Of a stretch of DNA of 64,000 nucleotides, positions 21,025-32,880 are shown piece after piece. The notes beneath the pieces were generated by a model. It had not been told where the DNA came from. It saw only the letters and a list, made by a program, of their open reading frames with translations, and did no database searches. A program made the position numbers and the translations under genes. The stretch is from NCBI GenBank assembly GCA_034440635.1, contig JAOTON010001597.1:930001-994000 (forward strand), written 5' to 3'. Source of the stretch: Lepas anatifera (taxonomy: Eukaryota > Arthropoda > Thecostraca > Lepadidae). The first letter of the stretch is position 1. Each line of letters opens with the position of its first letter.

Positions 21025-21916
21025 ATGTCAGCGGCCAAAGTCGCCCTGAAGCTGGCCTTCTGGAGCGGCCTGGGCTACTTCCTCATGCGAATGGTTTCCG
21101 CCGACGAGGATGAACTGCGCAAGGTCAGAGTCAGTTGTGGTCATGCCGCCCTGCCGGGGATTGGTCGGACGCTTGCGATGTCGTGAGTCAGCCCGTCCTT
21201 CCAGCCCTGTGTACCCTTGGTAAGATCCTCGGGTCGATTCGCTCTGGGAGGTATATATTCCCGCTTTTGTCCGTCGGCTGGAGATCGTCGTGGTAAATCG
21301 TGGTAATCGTGTGGTTAACATCAGCCTTCATAATCCTTCCTGCCTCCCGCCAGGTATTCATCCGTTGGGGCGGGGGTATGGCTATATTCTCCTGACTCAG
21401 TTTCGCATCAGCTGTATTATCCCGTCCCCCACCGGTTTAGGTAAATTTGGGACGTCCGTTTCTGCCTATTTTGTTGCCGGGTAACTTTCAGTCCGGAGCG
21501 GGTTCAAAGCGAATGGCAGCAAAGCCCTATCACCCCCCCCACGTTACCTCCTCGTGAAGGAGAGCTATTTTCTGGATATTTGACGTTATGTCCTAAAGCG
21601 CGTGATCCCGTCGTCAAGCCAAATGCACGCGCTGCAACGTTTCAGTGGCTACCGTGGTCTTGCAGTTTAACGTTTCGATGCCCTGAGGGTACTTTGTGTC
21701 CGCTACAAGGGACGTGAGCTTTACCGCCCCACGCCCAGACGCGTCCATTTTCTACAGAAGTCACCATGCGTGCGTGTCCCCGTTGTGATGCCCTGAAGGC
21801 TGTGGTGTCGTCGGCAGAAGCTGCCGTACGCGCGCCAGACCTACTCAGAGAAGGCGGCCGTCGTCTCGGCGCTGAAACGCTCCGCAGGCGTGTCCGACGA
21901 CCCTGGGAAGAGGTGA
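21025..21916 (+). CDS. UQCC3: Probable UQCC3-like complex III assembly factor, 2 exons, 65 aa
   Basis: Exons are 21025-21123 and 21818-21916 (TGA), with phase-0 donor AAG/GTCAGA and acceptor GGCAG. The product starts MSAAKVALKLAFWSGLGYF, a hydrophobic segment ending in LMRMV, followed by SADEDELRK. Exon 2 gives KLPYARQTYSEKAAVVSALK and a short basic tail. Human UQCC3, which stabilises cytochrome b during complex III assembly, has the same layout: an N-terminal membrane helix, an acidic/basic patch ending before a K-x-x-P motif, then an amphipathic helix. This copy is shorter (65 against 93 aa). The similarity is one of layout and a few residues, so the name is provisional. An acceptor-like TTTCAG lies 10 bp before the ATG. 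It starts about 390 bp after the CEBPZOS stop, on the same strand. Confidence 0.55.
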
Positions 21917-22082
21917 CGTCACGCTGTATAGTCCAGACGGGCTGCCCCATCCCGGCAACGGGCCGTTATCACTGTGCAATGACGTATGTTTAATTGTGAC
22001 GAATGCTAGTGTTGGATTTTAGACGTGGGCGATTGCTGTAACTGTACTATAGGAATAGATACGTGAGATATTTACCATCATA

Positions 22083-22088
22083 TTTATT
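22083..22088 (-). terminator. Candidate polyadenylation signal for B3GALNT2
   Basis: AATAAA on the minus strand, about 970 bp after the B3GALNT2 stop. It is chosen only by motif and position. Confidence 0.25.
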
Positions 22089-22472
22089 TGTCGGTGACGC
22101 CACCAATGGAATCAGAAGCGCGCACCATGTGTGGTTTCATGGAAAGTGGCTCGGGCCGTAACCTATTTACTCTTGGGCGACGGCGAAGCACCTACTGGGA
22201 ATCGACCCATGGACCAAATGGTAGCAAGTCCGTTAGATGGCCTGATAGTGATTTAGCTAACTTCCCTCACCCCGTTTTCATTATGTAAAATATGGATGGC
22301 CCACAAGTATCGAATGATATCGAATGATAATATCGTAATAATCATAATAATATTAATAATTACTTGTGGTTGGCATAATTATTCAGCATTCCTAGTATTT
22401 GCCATTACTTTTACAAATGCTATTATGATGTCGCAGTAATCACAGATAATAATAATAGCCTCGACCGTCCTC

Positions 22473-22478
22473 AATAAA
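22473..22478 (+). terminator. Candidate polyadenylation signal for UQCC3-like gene
   Basis: AATAAA on the plus strand, about 560 bp after the UQCC3-like stop. If this signal and the minus-strand one at 22083 are both used, the convergent 3' UTRs would overlap by about 400 bp. Confidence 0.25.
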
Positions 22479-23054
22479 AATATCGAGTTCACACCACTTA
22501 AGCTCACTTAATCGAAACGGGTAGCCTCGATCGCTGCCAATCCCTGACAATGTCATGGTTGCCATGGCAACTATAAAATACTTGGTTGCCCAGCCCCGCT
22601 CGCAGACTGTAAATCGATTTGCACGATGTTTCTGTCCGAACACATGGGATAGCTCTCTAACAGAGGATGACTCCCCAATATATCTTAACACTTCATCAGG
22701 CTATGATTCACAAATCACCTGAGGGAGTCTGAATCAACACTTTCCACAGGTGTCTCATCCAAAACTAAAACATCTTTGGCAATACAACACCCTAAACGCC
22801 ATATAACGGTACACTTACGTGGCACACTAAAACCCGCATCTTGCAAAAAAGTCCGACAAGCCAGCATGAAGGCTGGGCCCACCCGTCGCGGAATTCCCTC
22901 CCGTACGAGTACGGGCATCACGTCAAATGTCTCTGCCGTGTGCGCCGGGGCGCCGTCGGCCCGCTTCTGTCTGAGGTGGCACAGCCGGCACCGCGTACCC
23001 CAGCTGGCATTCTGTCCCTGGTGTACATGCTTGTAGCGGTCAGTATGCGTGGCG

Positions 23055-26000
23055 TCACCGGTCCAGTCGCGGCGCGGCGTAACAGTGCCGCAGGCTGCCG
23101 GTGGACCTGAGACAGCGCCAGAGCTGCCGCAGCTGCGCCGGCGTCAGCTGACCGCGGCTGTACAGCTGACTGCCGGTGACGTCAGAGTCCGGACCGCCGC
23201 ACCACCAGCCCGGGTCGTGGAGACGCCTCAGCCGGTGTCCGGCCAGCCACAGCCCCAGCGAGACGTCCTCGCCCTGAAACCTGAGGTGCGGGGACTGTGA
23301 CAGCGCAGCAGAGCCCATACACACACGGACCAAGAAGATAAACTGGACTGAAACCAGTCACACAAACTGTATATTTTGTTGTCAAGTTTCATATGCTTCA
23401 AATGTAAGCAGCGACTCAGTGGTCTCAAACGCTAAAAGTGACCTTATACCCCAGCACAAACAAACTTTGTGACCCGTTTTCTCCACTAGCCTACAAGCTT
23501 GCGATGCAGGTGGTGTGGCACTTAATTTACAAAAAAAAAGAATAGGGATCTCAGCGAGAGGTCGTTCACCGCGCGGACCACTAGCCGGCAGAGGACTGCT
23601 CACCGTGTCAGGTGGGGCGCGCTCTCCGCCAGCCACCGCACCACGGAGCTGGAGAGAAGACTGGCGGTGCCGCAGGCGAACGGCGGGTACACCTCCGCCT
23701 GGTACTGGTACTCGGCCCACTTTCCGTACCGGTCCAGCGGCCAGTTGTACCTGGGAGGGCAGGCGTCGTCCAGGTCTTCGACACCGGACCGTGACCGCAG
23801 CGGGTACACGAACCTCACCGGAAGCACTCAGAGCAGGGAGGCGCGGTCATAGGGGCAGGGAGGGCGAAATCCCTTCCTACCTTTTATCAGAAATTGTAGT
23901 ATCAACTAACCCTTTGCCGTTAACTGGAAATAAGTCAATTCAAGCCAGTCCTCCCTCCCCATTAAAATCCTGGCCTGCCGCCGCCGTCTTAACAATGTAG
24001 TAAGGCTGAAAAATCACACAGCCAACACCAGGAGGCTGTCCAGCCTCAGTCGACCATCTACCGCGGCAGTGACGACAGGGGCGTCCGTGCCCAACTCACC
24101 TGAAACGTCCCCACCAGACGCCGGCCTCCCCGTGGTCCGGGAGGTGCCGCACGATCCGCGGCACGTCCAGGACGACGTCATCGTCACATTTGATGACGTA
24201 CTCGGCAGAACTGTGCGACGAGGCCCTACCAATCACCAAGCAGAGCACATCTGTAACAGCCAATACTCAACTGAGATCGTGACGAAGAAAAACTAACACG
24301 GGACGTTTCAAACAGCTAATTCGATTAGCGCGTCGTTCTACCATGAAAGAAACCCAGTGAATTGCAGTTTCGAATTTTCAGCGGCTCATCTCATAGCTAT
24401 CGTCCAGTCTGGTAAATCCCGCAACTATGCCGACATATCCTGGAAGTGAGGCACCCGCGGCGCGCACAACTGCTGCTCCGTTTGAGGCCAAATGATTCTC
24501 CTACCCCGGAAATAGTAGAAACAGGGTCCACCAGTTCACCCAAAACGGTTCTTTCCAAGCAAGTTTCATACGTGTTTGCCAGAAAATAGAAATAATTAGA
24601 CTAGGGTGTTGGCACGGTCGCGGAGGAGTAAGCCTGGTTCGAGCTCTACATCACGCCACCACAGACTGTCTCCGACACAGAAACAGCAGCAGTGCGGCGA
24701 TCCCAACAGCCGAGGTCAGAGTCACCCCGCCACCTCACCAGGAGAAGAAGCCCATCAGTTTGTGGGGCAGGCTCCGGTACACGTCCACCCCGGGCGCCAG
24801 CACCAGGTCGCCGTGCAGCTCCGCCTCCGCGGTCAGCTGGTCTGTGACGTCACTGGAGACCAGGCAGCTGTTGGGCCGCGCGGCCAGCTCCGCCGCCAGC
24901 CGCTCCGGCTCTGCCCAGACCCAGTGGCCGGAGGATCAGCGGCATGACTGGCACGTGCCTGACGAACTGTTTAAGGTTACACCATACACGCTGACGTGAA
25001 CTCTTGATACGCATTTCGTGTTGGCGGTCGGGCATATTATACTCCTGAAGCCGAACCGTGTGCAGTGATGCTACCCCTGAGCCCCGGCATCCCTACCTTG
25101 GGCAGTGAGGCTACCCCTGAGCCCCAGCATCCCTACCGCGGACAGTGAGGCTTCCTCTGAGCCCCAACATCCCTACAGCTGGCAGTGAGGCTTCCTCTGA
25201 GCCCCAGTATCCCTACCATGAACAATGAGGCTACCCCTGAGCCCTAGCATCCCTACCGTGGGCAGTCAGGCTACCCCTGAGACCCAACATCCCTACCATG
25301 GGCAGTGAGGCTACCCCTGAGCCCCAGCCTCTCTAACGTGGAATGTGAGGCTACCCCTGAGCCCCAGCGTCCCTACCATGGGCAGTGAGGCTACCTCTGA
25401 GCCCTAGCATCCCTACCGCGGGCAGTGAGGCTACCTCTGAGCCCCATCATCCCTACCGCGGGCAGTGAGGCCACCCCTGAGCCCCAGCATCCCTAACGCG
25501 GGCAGTGAGGCCACCCCTGAGCCCCAGCATCCCTACCGCGGGCAGTGAGGCTACCCCTGAGCCCCAGCATCCTTAACGCGGGCAGTGAGGCCACCCCTGA
25601 GCCCAAGCATCCCTAACGCGGGCAGTGAGGCCACCCCTGAGCCCCAGCATCCCTACCGCGGGCAGTGAGGCTACCCCTGAGCCCCAGCATCCCTACCATG
25701 AGCAGTGAGGCTACCCCTGAGCCCCAGCATCCCTACCGCGGGCAGTGAGGCTACCCCTGAGCCCCAGCATCCCTACAACAGGCAGTGAGGCTACCCCTGA
25801 GCCCCAGCATCCCTACCGCGGGCAGTGAGGCTACCCCTGAGCCCCAGCATCCCTACCATAGGCAGTGAGGCTACCCCTGAGCCCCAGCATCCCTACCGCG
25901 GGCAGTGAGGCTACCCCTGAGCCCCAGCATCCCTACCGTGAGCAGTGAGGCTACCCCTGAGCCCCAGCGTCCCTACCGTGGATGGAGAAGGTGAGCCGCA

Positions 26001-29000
26001 GCGGCCAGCAGACCGGCTCCAGCCCCGGCTGCACCTGCCGGCCGTCCGACAGGACCAGTGACGTCACCAGCAGCGGTCCGTCAGCCGGCGGCCGCCACAG
26101 CTCACACTGCTGACCCTGCTGCTGGCTGCTGCTGCGGCGGCGGCACGGCAGCCAGCCGGCCCAGAAAGCCGGCCGGCAGCAGGTGGGCCGTCAGCGGCGC
26201 CCGGTCCGACCCCTGCTGCTCTGCCGCCGCCACCAGGCCGCCGTCGGCTGTCTGCAGCTGGACGGACGTCACCGCCGCTGACGTCAGACCGGCCACGCCG
26301 CGCACCACCACCGGGTGGCGCACCACGAACGTGACGGCGGCGGCCATGGGGGCCGGGCGGCCGGCGACGCGGCCGAACTGCAGCCACTGCTCCGCCGCGC
26401 TCACTGACGGGGAGCGGGAGGGTTACAGCGAGGAACCATGTCTACATGTACTGGGGGAGGGGGCCTGTCTACCTGTACTGGGGGAGGGGGGGGCGGTTAC
26501 AGCGAGGAACTCTGTCTACCTGCACTGACGGGCGAGGGAGGTTACAGCGAGGAATTCTGTCTACCTGCACTGACGGGGGAGGGGAGGTTACAGCGAGGAA
26601 CTCTGTCTACCTGCACTGACGGGGAGGGGAGTGGGAGGTTACAGCGAGGGACTCTTCTACCTGCACTGACGGGAGAGGGAGGTTACAGCCAGGAACTCCG
26701 TCTACCTGCACTGACGGGGAGGGGGGGAGGTTACAGCGAGGAACTCTGTCTACCTGCACTGACAGGGAGGGAGGTTGCAGCGAGGAATCCTGTCTACCTG
26801 TACTGCGGGGAGGGGAGGTTACAGCGAGGAACTCTGTCTACCTGTACTGACGGGGAGGGAGGTTACAGCCAGGAACTCTGTCTACCTGTACTGACGGGGA
26901 GGGGAGGTTACAGCGAGGAACTCTGTCTACCTGTACTGACGGGGAGGGGGGAGGTTACAGCCAGGAACTCCGTCTACCTGTACTGACGGGGGAGGGGGAG
27001 GTTAGAGCGAGGAACTCTGTCTGCCTGTACAGGGGGGAGGTTGCAACGAGGAATCCTGTCTACCTGTACTGGGGCGGCTCTCTTTCGGCTAGCACAGACA
27101 GCTGGTAATTAAACGTGGGTGAAACCAAACATTACTGAGCGTCATTACATGGAAGCACGACTGACAACTGTTATTCCGATGCCTTAAATATTTCAGCTTC
27201 AAAGCGGAAATAAACATTGTAAAAGAAAAGAAAACATAATGGCTGATCTACCCTGGACATGACTTTCCTAGCGTTTCACTCGATGCAACATTATCAACAC
27301 GTCTTTCCTTACCCACACATCATGAAAATGGGCAAAATTCGATCACAACATGTCTACTCTGGACATCATTTGTGCGCGCGAGTGTGGAAAAGGAAATTCA
27401 CGCCAACAGATCCAGTGGGTGAGTGGAAAGCATAATCATTTTGACCGGGGAAAATTCCAGTCTTAGTGTCAGTGCGAGGCAAAAATAATTTCGTTTGACG
27501 CCCATCACACGATTTTTGCTCTTTTTGGCTCAAATAAGCTTTAAATATCGTTCGTTGGGTATTTTGCCTAATTATGATCATTTGTGGAAAAATCAACATC
27601 GAATATATAGCACAAGCTAATATGCAATAATCGATATACAGCACAAGGCCATCAGACGAGTGCGTAGAAAATCAAGCAAAGACGTCATGAAGGACGAAGG
27701 AATATTTTCAGCCTTTCTGGGTCTGGATTTCTTCCCAAAGCCCCGGATTTTGAATACGGAACGAGTCTCATGAGCGACTTCAATAACACTGCGGGTAGGA
27801 ACCCTAAAAAGCCCTCACCATTCACCTCCGGCTGCCACAGTTGGCAGGAGAGGGTGTCACGTCGGCAGACCTCCGCTATCCCACAGGCGGAGTCTCCCAG
27901 CACGAACACGCCGCGCGCGCCGGCCGGGGCCAGCTGCGACCACCAGGTGGCGCGGATGGCGTCCCGCTGGGCGCTGTGGTGGCGGGCCGAGAGCACCCCC
28001 ACCAGCAGCCGCTCCCCGCCACGTTCTGACCCCTCGCCATCGCATGTCGCCTGTCCTCCGCCACAGCCTGCCGACGGGGAGGTGCTGTTCACCGCTAGAC
28101 ACTGGCACACTCACCCTGCCACGTCCACCTCCGCATCTGCCATCTCCGGCCCCCAGGGGATACCGCCCACCGTCACATGATGGCACCCTCTCCTCCGCCC
28201 TCTCCCTGCAACATCGCCAGAAGAGGCTGTTCTGCCAGAAGCAGTCTCGAGAACAGAGGAGGCAGCGCCTGCTGTTAGGTTGAAATACTGAAGCAATCTT
28301 TCTTTAAACGTTTTTCATATACGAACAGATCAATTTCGCGGGTAATGGCTAATAGCATACTGCTGCCCTTGGCGCCATGCTTAATGAAGCACTTCTGGCA
28401 ACATCGAAACTAATGAACTGCAAACCAAGAATTGGAAGCATTACGTTGTTTTGTTTAAAGGGTTAATACTTATTCAATGAACTTGTGTTTTTGGTGGTGT
28501 TCTTTATAATGATAAAAACCAGCGAATGTTCATAACAAGACTTAAATAATTACACCATAGCTTAAATCAGTAACGGGCAACGGGCGAGATGCACGTGACT
28601 ATGATTCCTCTTTCCATCCTTACGAACTAGGATAGAACATGTGTAGTAAAAAAACCCTTTCAGCTGATTCGAGGCCTAGAAGCAGCAGCCAGGGTTTTTC
28701 GAGAAAATACTGACAATAAATATGCCTAGGCAAGTGAGAAAATAATACGACTTAACACTGATGGGCATTGTGCAAAGTAGACGGAAACAAGGTAATCAAT
28801 CTGGCCCGGTTTGCGACTTTCCAGGTACATTGATTGTATCTCTCTGAAATTTACGCTGGATAAAATGGAAACAACATGCTCTTCTACCCTACGCAGCATA
28901 TCCATTTCCCACTTCTGAAGCTCACGCGAATCAACACTACTTCCCAAGTGAAAATCAGGCGGGTGTTCCAAAAGTTCGAAATCTTACTCGATATATTTGC

Positions 29001-29802
29001 AATTAGGTTGCCAATCATTTGCTTGTCCATATTTTTGCCAGCACTACACGATCAAACGCACCAGGCAAGTCCAAATGTTATGGCACATTAAAAATGACAT
29101 AAGCACAGGGCTTAAGATCCGAAAAAATCCCTGTGAACCCGGGAAAAATCTTATTTCGAACTTCACTCATAAATGCTGGAAAAGTTAAAATCCTCACGGT
29201 AAACAACTTTACCTTTATTGACCCTTTGCCCAACATGTTACACAAATATGAACTTATTCGAAAAATTAAAAGCGATGCACCGATTTCACGTGTTTTCAAC
29301 TTTGAGAGCAACCTACGGGCGTTACCCGATAAGAAACGTAAAACTACACTGAAAGAGGTTTTAGTTCTAACAGAAAACGATTTAGCTTATTCTTGTTATT
29401 TAGGTAAGATTTTAGTGTTCAAGTGTGGATCAGTTTGACACCAACTGAGGCCAACGGCGGCAAAATAGCCCAAACACGTTGAGAGATAATTCCACGCCAC
29501 ATTTGACTAAGGTTGTCGATGTTGCGCCTTCAAAGGTGAAAAAGTGAATATTCCAGGCTCACCAATATTCAAATATGTCGATAACTAACAGTTGGACGTG
29601 ACTCCACTACCTTGCAAATTAGTGATTGATTTGCCTCACATAGGGCAGAGTAGCTGGGACAATCAACTGGTAAAGCAGCTGGCAGAAAGTGTTCCAATTT
29701 GTGAGGCATACACGTAAAACATGACTCACCCAGATTAAAGTATGCCAAAATGCTGCCAAGGACTGCAGCCAGCACAGCTGCACCCGTCCACTTCCATTTC
29801 AT
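23055..29802 (-). CDS. B3GALNT2: UDP-GalNAc:beta-1,3-N-acetylgalactosaminyltransferase 2, 7 exons
   Basis: Exons in order are 29730-29802, 27819-28067, 25977-26403, 24739-24910, 24100-24225, 23604-23750 and 23055-23280 (stop). All have GT..AG borders with matching phases, and the product is about 472 aa. It is a type II ER/Golgi GT31 enzyme that adds GalNAc to O-mannosyl glycans of dystroglycan. Visible are the signal anchor (TGAAVLAAVLGSILAYF), the GT31 motif LLVGVLSARHHSAQRDAIR, the donor/metal motif VIKCDDDVVLDV, then VWWGRF, NWPLDRYGKWAEY, YPPFACGTASL, FQGEDVSLGLW and C-terminal cysteines. The inserted middle domain in exon 3 is specific to B3GALNT2 among GT31 enzymes. Exon 3 is one base out of frame within about 26105-26170, a CCG/CAG-rich stretch. 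The rest of the gene is intact, which points to an assembly error or a recent lesion. Minisatellites flank exon 3. Confidence 0.9.
25056..25976. repeat. 40-bp minisatellite, about 23 copies
   Basis: Near-perfect tandem units with a period of exactly 40 bp, core GCAGTGAGGCTACCCCTGAG followed by CCCCAGCATCCCTACCGCG. On the gene strand each unit includes a GTAGGG copy of the B3GALNT2 exon 3 donor; the array abuts the true donor at 25975-25976. It lies wholly within the following intron. The left copies are the more diverged ones. Confidence 0.95.
26404..27075. repeat. Minisatellite of about 45-bp units, about 14 copies
   Basis: Units contain GGTTACAGCGAGGAACTCTG, then TCTACCTGCACTGACGGGGA and a G-rich run of variable length, so the period varies by a few bases. 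On the gene strand each unit reads as a C/T-rich tract ending in CCCCGTCAG, a copy of the true exon 3 acceptor at 26404-26405. Its open plus-strand frame is a by-product of the repeat. Confidence 0.93.
28068..29729. other. B3GALNT2 intron 1, no further gene supported
   Basis: AT-rich. Two frames of unknown status occur: 28726-28971 on the minus strand and 29133-29438 on the plus strand. Neither shows a domain, flanking splice signals or codon bias I can defend. Confidence 0.4.
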
Positions 29803-31195
29803 TCGAGACAACACACTACCCTGCAAAAGAAAAATACCTACTGACAATGTTTTATCACTCGTTCCTTTTGTGACATTTTGTTCCACTCGGCGCAGAACTC
29901 GTAGGAACAAACATAAAAGACACTTTTTTACGGAAGGACCAACTGAACTCATACTGCCATCAACGAGCACGGGGAGGGATAGAGTGGCTTGATCAGTGAG
30001 GAGGGTTTCCGGTTAACCTGTGAGGGGGAGTGGGTATCGGTGTTAACAAAAATATTTTGAACAACAGGAGCGTCACTTGTTAACCAGCAGCCTACGGGGG
30101 CGCCGAATCACAACGCTAGGACGCGGGTACTTGCTTCGTAAATTTTGCTTAAAATTATATTTTGAGCAAATAAAAGGTAACAGGAAAACACGATTTAAGC
30201 ATTCAAACGACAACTAAAAGAAAACCCAAGGAACTACTCCATTAACTTTGCATCCTTTTGTTAAACACTTCCGTCTTGTACACTAAAATGGTTCATAAAA
30301 TTATAGTTTTCCATACAAGACCGTGTAATTTATTCTAAAATCTCACACAAAATTATTATAAAAATGTCCACCGTTCCCCAATGGGCAAAGGCCAACACCC
30401 CAGTCTGGGCAGTAGCGGCATTTTCTACACAATCCCCTCAGTGCGAATGCCCGTGGGTCGGTGCACGCGAGGTGCGTCCGGTGCGGGTGCACTGGTGCAT
30501 CGGTGCTTATGTAAAGGTTCTGCTCCGAGTTCTACCGTACGTTCCCAATAATGGGAACAATGACCCATAATTGGACATACTTCTTCCAAAATTGGAAGCA
30601 CATGTTCCCAAAGATGGAACACTGGGGTCCATCTTTTTTCAAAAAGACCTCCAGGTCACAAAAAGATAGCATGCAAAACTTTCTGCTAGGCCAATTCACA
30701 CACTGTGTGAAATTTTGGGAGAACTCTTTGAATTAAGCTGTTTAACTTTGAACTCTAGCTTAAATTTGTGTTCAAAGAACACGATCTCACTCCACTGGAA
30801 AATACCGACGGAAGAAAGTACCGACGGAAATTGCATTGAAACGATCTTTTATAGCCTGAAATGGATTCTTGGACATATATTTTTTAAATCGTGCAATATG
30901 TCAGTAGGAAACAAAACTATAACTGCAGAAATGTCCCCAGAAATATTATTTTTCACAAAAAACTCTGCTGGGCATGTGGCCAGTGGGGGGCTAGTGCATA
31001 AGAAATATTGTTGATTCTATGAATTGTCATCTGAAATAATGCTGAAAACATGCAATTGAAACTGAACAAGTTTATTGCTGGGGAAAAACAAAAGTGAAAG
31101 TGGCAATTTCCGCATTGTTCTACACTGCTTGGCATAAAATAACCCTCAATCATTACACTGTTCTACCTTCAGGCAGGGTGGCTTCTTTCAGTGAA
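29803..31195. promoter_or_regulatory. B3GALNT2 upstream region
   Basis: The 5' UTR and promoter of B3GALNT2 should lie in the first part of this stretch. No TATA box stands out. A cluster of short TTCC..GGAA palindromes lies at 30539-30622. No further gene is seen. Confidence 0.35.
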
Positions 31196-31199
31196 TTAA

Positions 31200-32217
31200 C
31201 CCGCGCCCCACCGGGGTCCGGCGCAACCTTCGCCCCGCCGGGGGGCATCGATGCCCCCTACAACTCTGAAAATATGGCGGTTAGCGCAAATCTGCAAAGT
31301 GCATTAGAAAGCTCGTGTGAGTTCAATACGATTTTACTTTGCATGTTTAGGCGCTTAAGTCCATGGTTTGACCCCAGATGTCAAGTTAGGTCATGATAAG
31401 CTATTTCCACTAAAATAAGTAATGCTTAAAAATCGGGGCACAGGTCGAATGCTATTAGAGCTATTGAGATCTGGTAAAGTACATTTGATAGAAAAATGTC
31501 AGATCTTTTTCCACTATGTGAAACATAATGACCTCCCACCACTGGTTTGACCTCCAGAGATCACCTCGTGACCTATATGACCGGAGGCCACGAAAGGTCA
31601 GAAAGTGACCTTTCCATATATCAAATAAAAGCTAATGACGAGACATGCACAATGACGTTTGATTCAGCGCTCTAGCTTGATTAAATCAAACGTTATCATC
31701 AAAATACTGTTTTTAACCCCTGGTGACATGTGATGACCTCAGATAGGTTAAAAGGGAAAATATCGCCCCTGGGATCCGTAAAAGTGTGTCCAAGAACGCT
31801 TTTCTGAGTAATCAGGGTATATGCAACCATTTATGTAACTTTTAGATCATAAGACATCTTTTCCCCATGCTTTTTCAATGGGAGAGGTCAACTCGTGACC
31901 GGACCCCAGGTAACTAAATAAAAAAATCCTGGATACAAATTTTGTAGACCCTGGAAAGTTTGTGAAGTGTACAAACTTTGAAATCGATCAGCTAAGAAAT
32001 GTAGCTATGGTAGAACTCAAAAGTTGAAGTGAGATGATCTTGGTTGACCTTGCCTGGTGACCTGACCTTGTATGACCCAGGGTAATAAATTTCAGGCATA
32101 GTGGGGAAAATGATGGGGTGAAAGGTAGAGCCCTCAATTATGGTGCTGCGCCTCGCCGTTTTTCTGCTATTCCGAAAAACCTTAGGGGGCCATCGATGGT
32201 CCCTGGTAGGGTGAGGG
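31200..32217 (-). mobile_element. TTAA-flanked repeat element, family B, complete copy B0 (1018 bp)
   Basis: TTAA flanks it at 31196-31199 and 32218-32221. The left end starts CCCGCGCCCCACCGGGG, and a diverged second copy of the word is followed by a palindrome around ATCGAT. The right end has the complementary CCATCGATGG..GAGGG. The interior has many AGGTCA-type hexamers. It matches the family B copies at 45475-46496 and 46870-47895 along its length. There is no coding capacity. Confidence 0.8.
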
Positions 32218-32501
32218 TTAAACAAGAACAGTGTGCTATTTCCTGAACTTTAAGCAGTCTATGATCATTATTTCACCTAAATGGGCATCACTTGTTAATG
32301 ACATCTCTTTAATAAACAAAGATAGGGGCAGTTGTAGTGAATTGACCAGTTTTCCTCCACAAAAAAACTGATTTTATTTCATTTAAGCCCTAGAATATAT
32401 CATTAGAGCCCTAGAAAAAGCAGCAATACAATGGCACCACAGCAGGTAAGTGCTATCACATGTGTTTCTTACTGTGGACTGGGCATTTTCAATTATGTGT
32501 C

Positions 32502-32872
32502 CAGTGGCGGATCTAGCCGGTCGGTTTGGGAGGGGCAAACCAAAGTTGAAAAGCAAAAAAAAAAACGTCGCGCAACTGCGCTAAAATATGACTTCCCGGT
32601 GCGGGTGTTTGAGGCAAGAAGCAAAAAAAACGTCACGGGCTGAAAAATATGAGCTCAAGATCCTTTTTTCCTATCCAAAGCCCGATATTTTCACTGAACT
32701 TAACTGGTTCTGTTAGAAGTTGAGAGTTAAAGCACCAAAATGTTGCCTATAAACTTAAAATGAGTCGGGGAAAAAGGAGGTCGATCGCTTTGGGGGCAAA
32801 AACATAGTTTTGCCCCGAGCTTTTCCGTTTGGGGGGGGCAATTGCCTTTTTTGCCCCCTGGATCCGCCACTG
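32502..32872. mobile_element. hAT-like MITE (371 bp), TIR CAGTGGCGGATC
   Basis: Exact 8-bp duplication TATGTGTC at 32494-32501 and 32873-32880. Inverted ends are CAGTGGCGGATCTAG and the complement of CTGGATCCGCCACTG. Just inside the right end is GGGGGGGGCAATTGCC. There is no ORF. Confidence 0.85.
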
Positions 32873-32880
32873 TATGTGTC

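Noticed and set aside
25056..25976. CRISPR-like array
   Set aside because: Repeats are contiguous 40-bp units without unique spacers, inside an intron of a eukaryotic gene.
26438..26986. 182-codon plus-strand ORF
   Set aside because: It is translated minisatellite; the real exon is on the other strand.
28726..28971. 81-codon minus-strand ORF in B3GALNT2 intron 1
   Set aside because: No domain, splice signals or conserved motif recognised, so it is not called as a gene.
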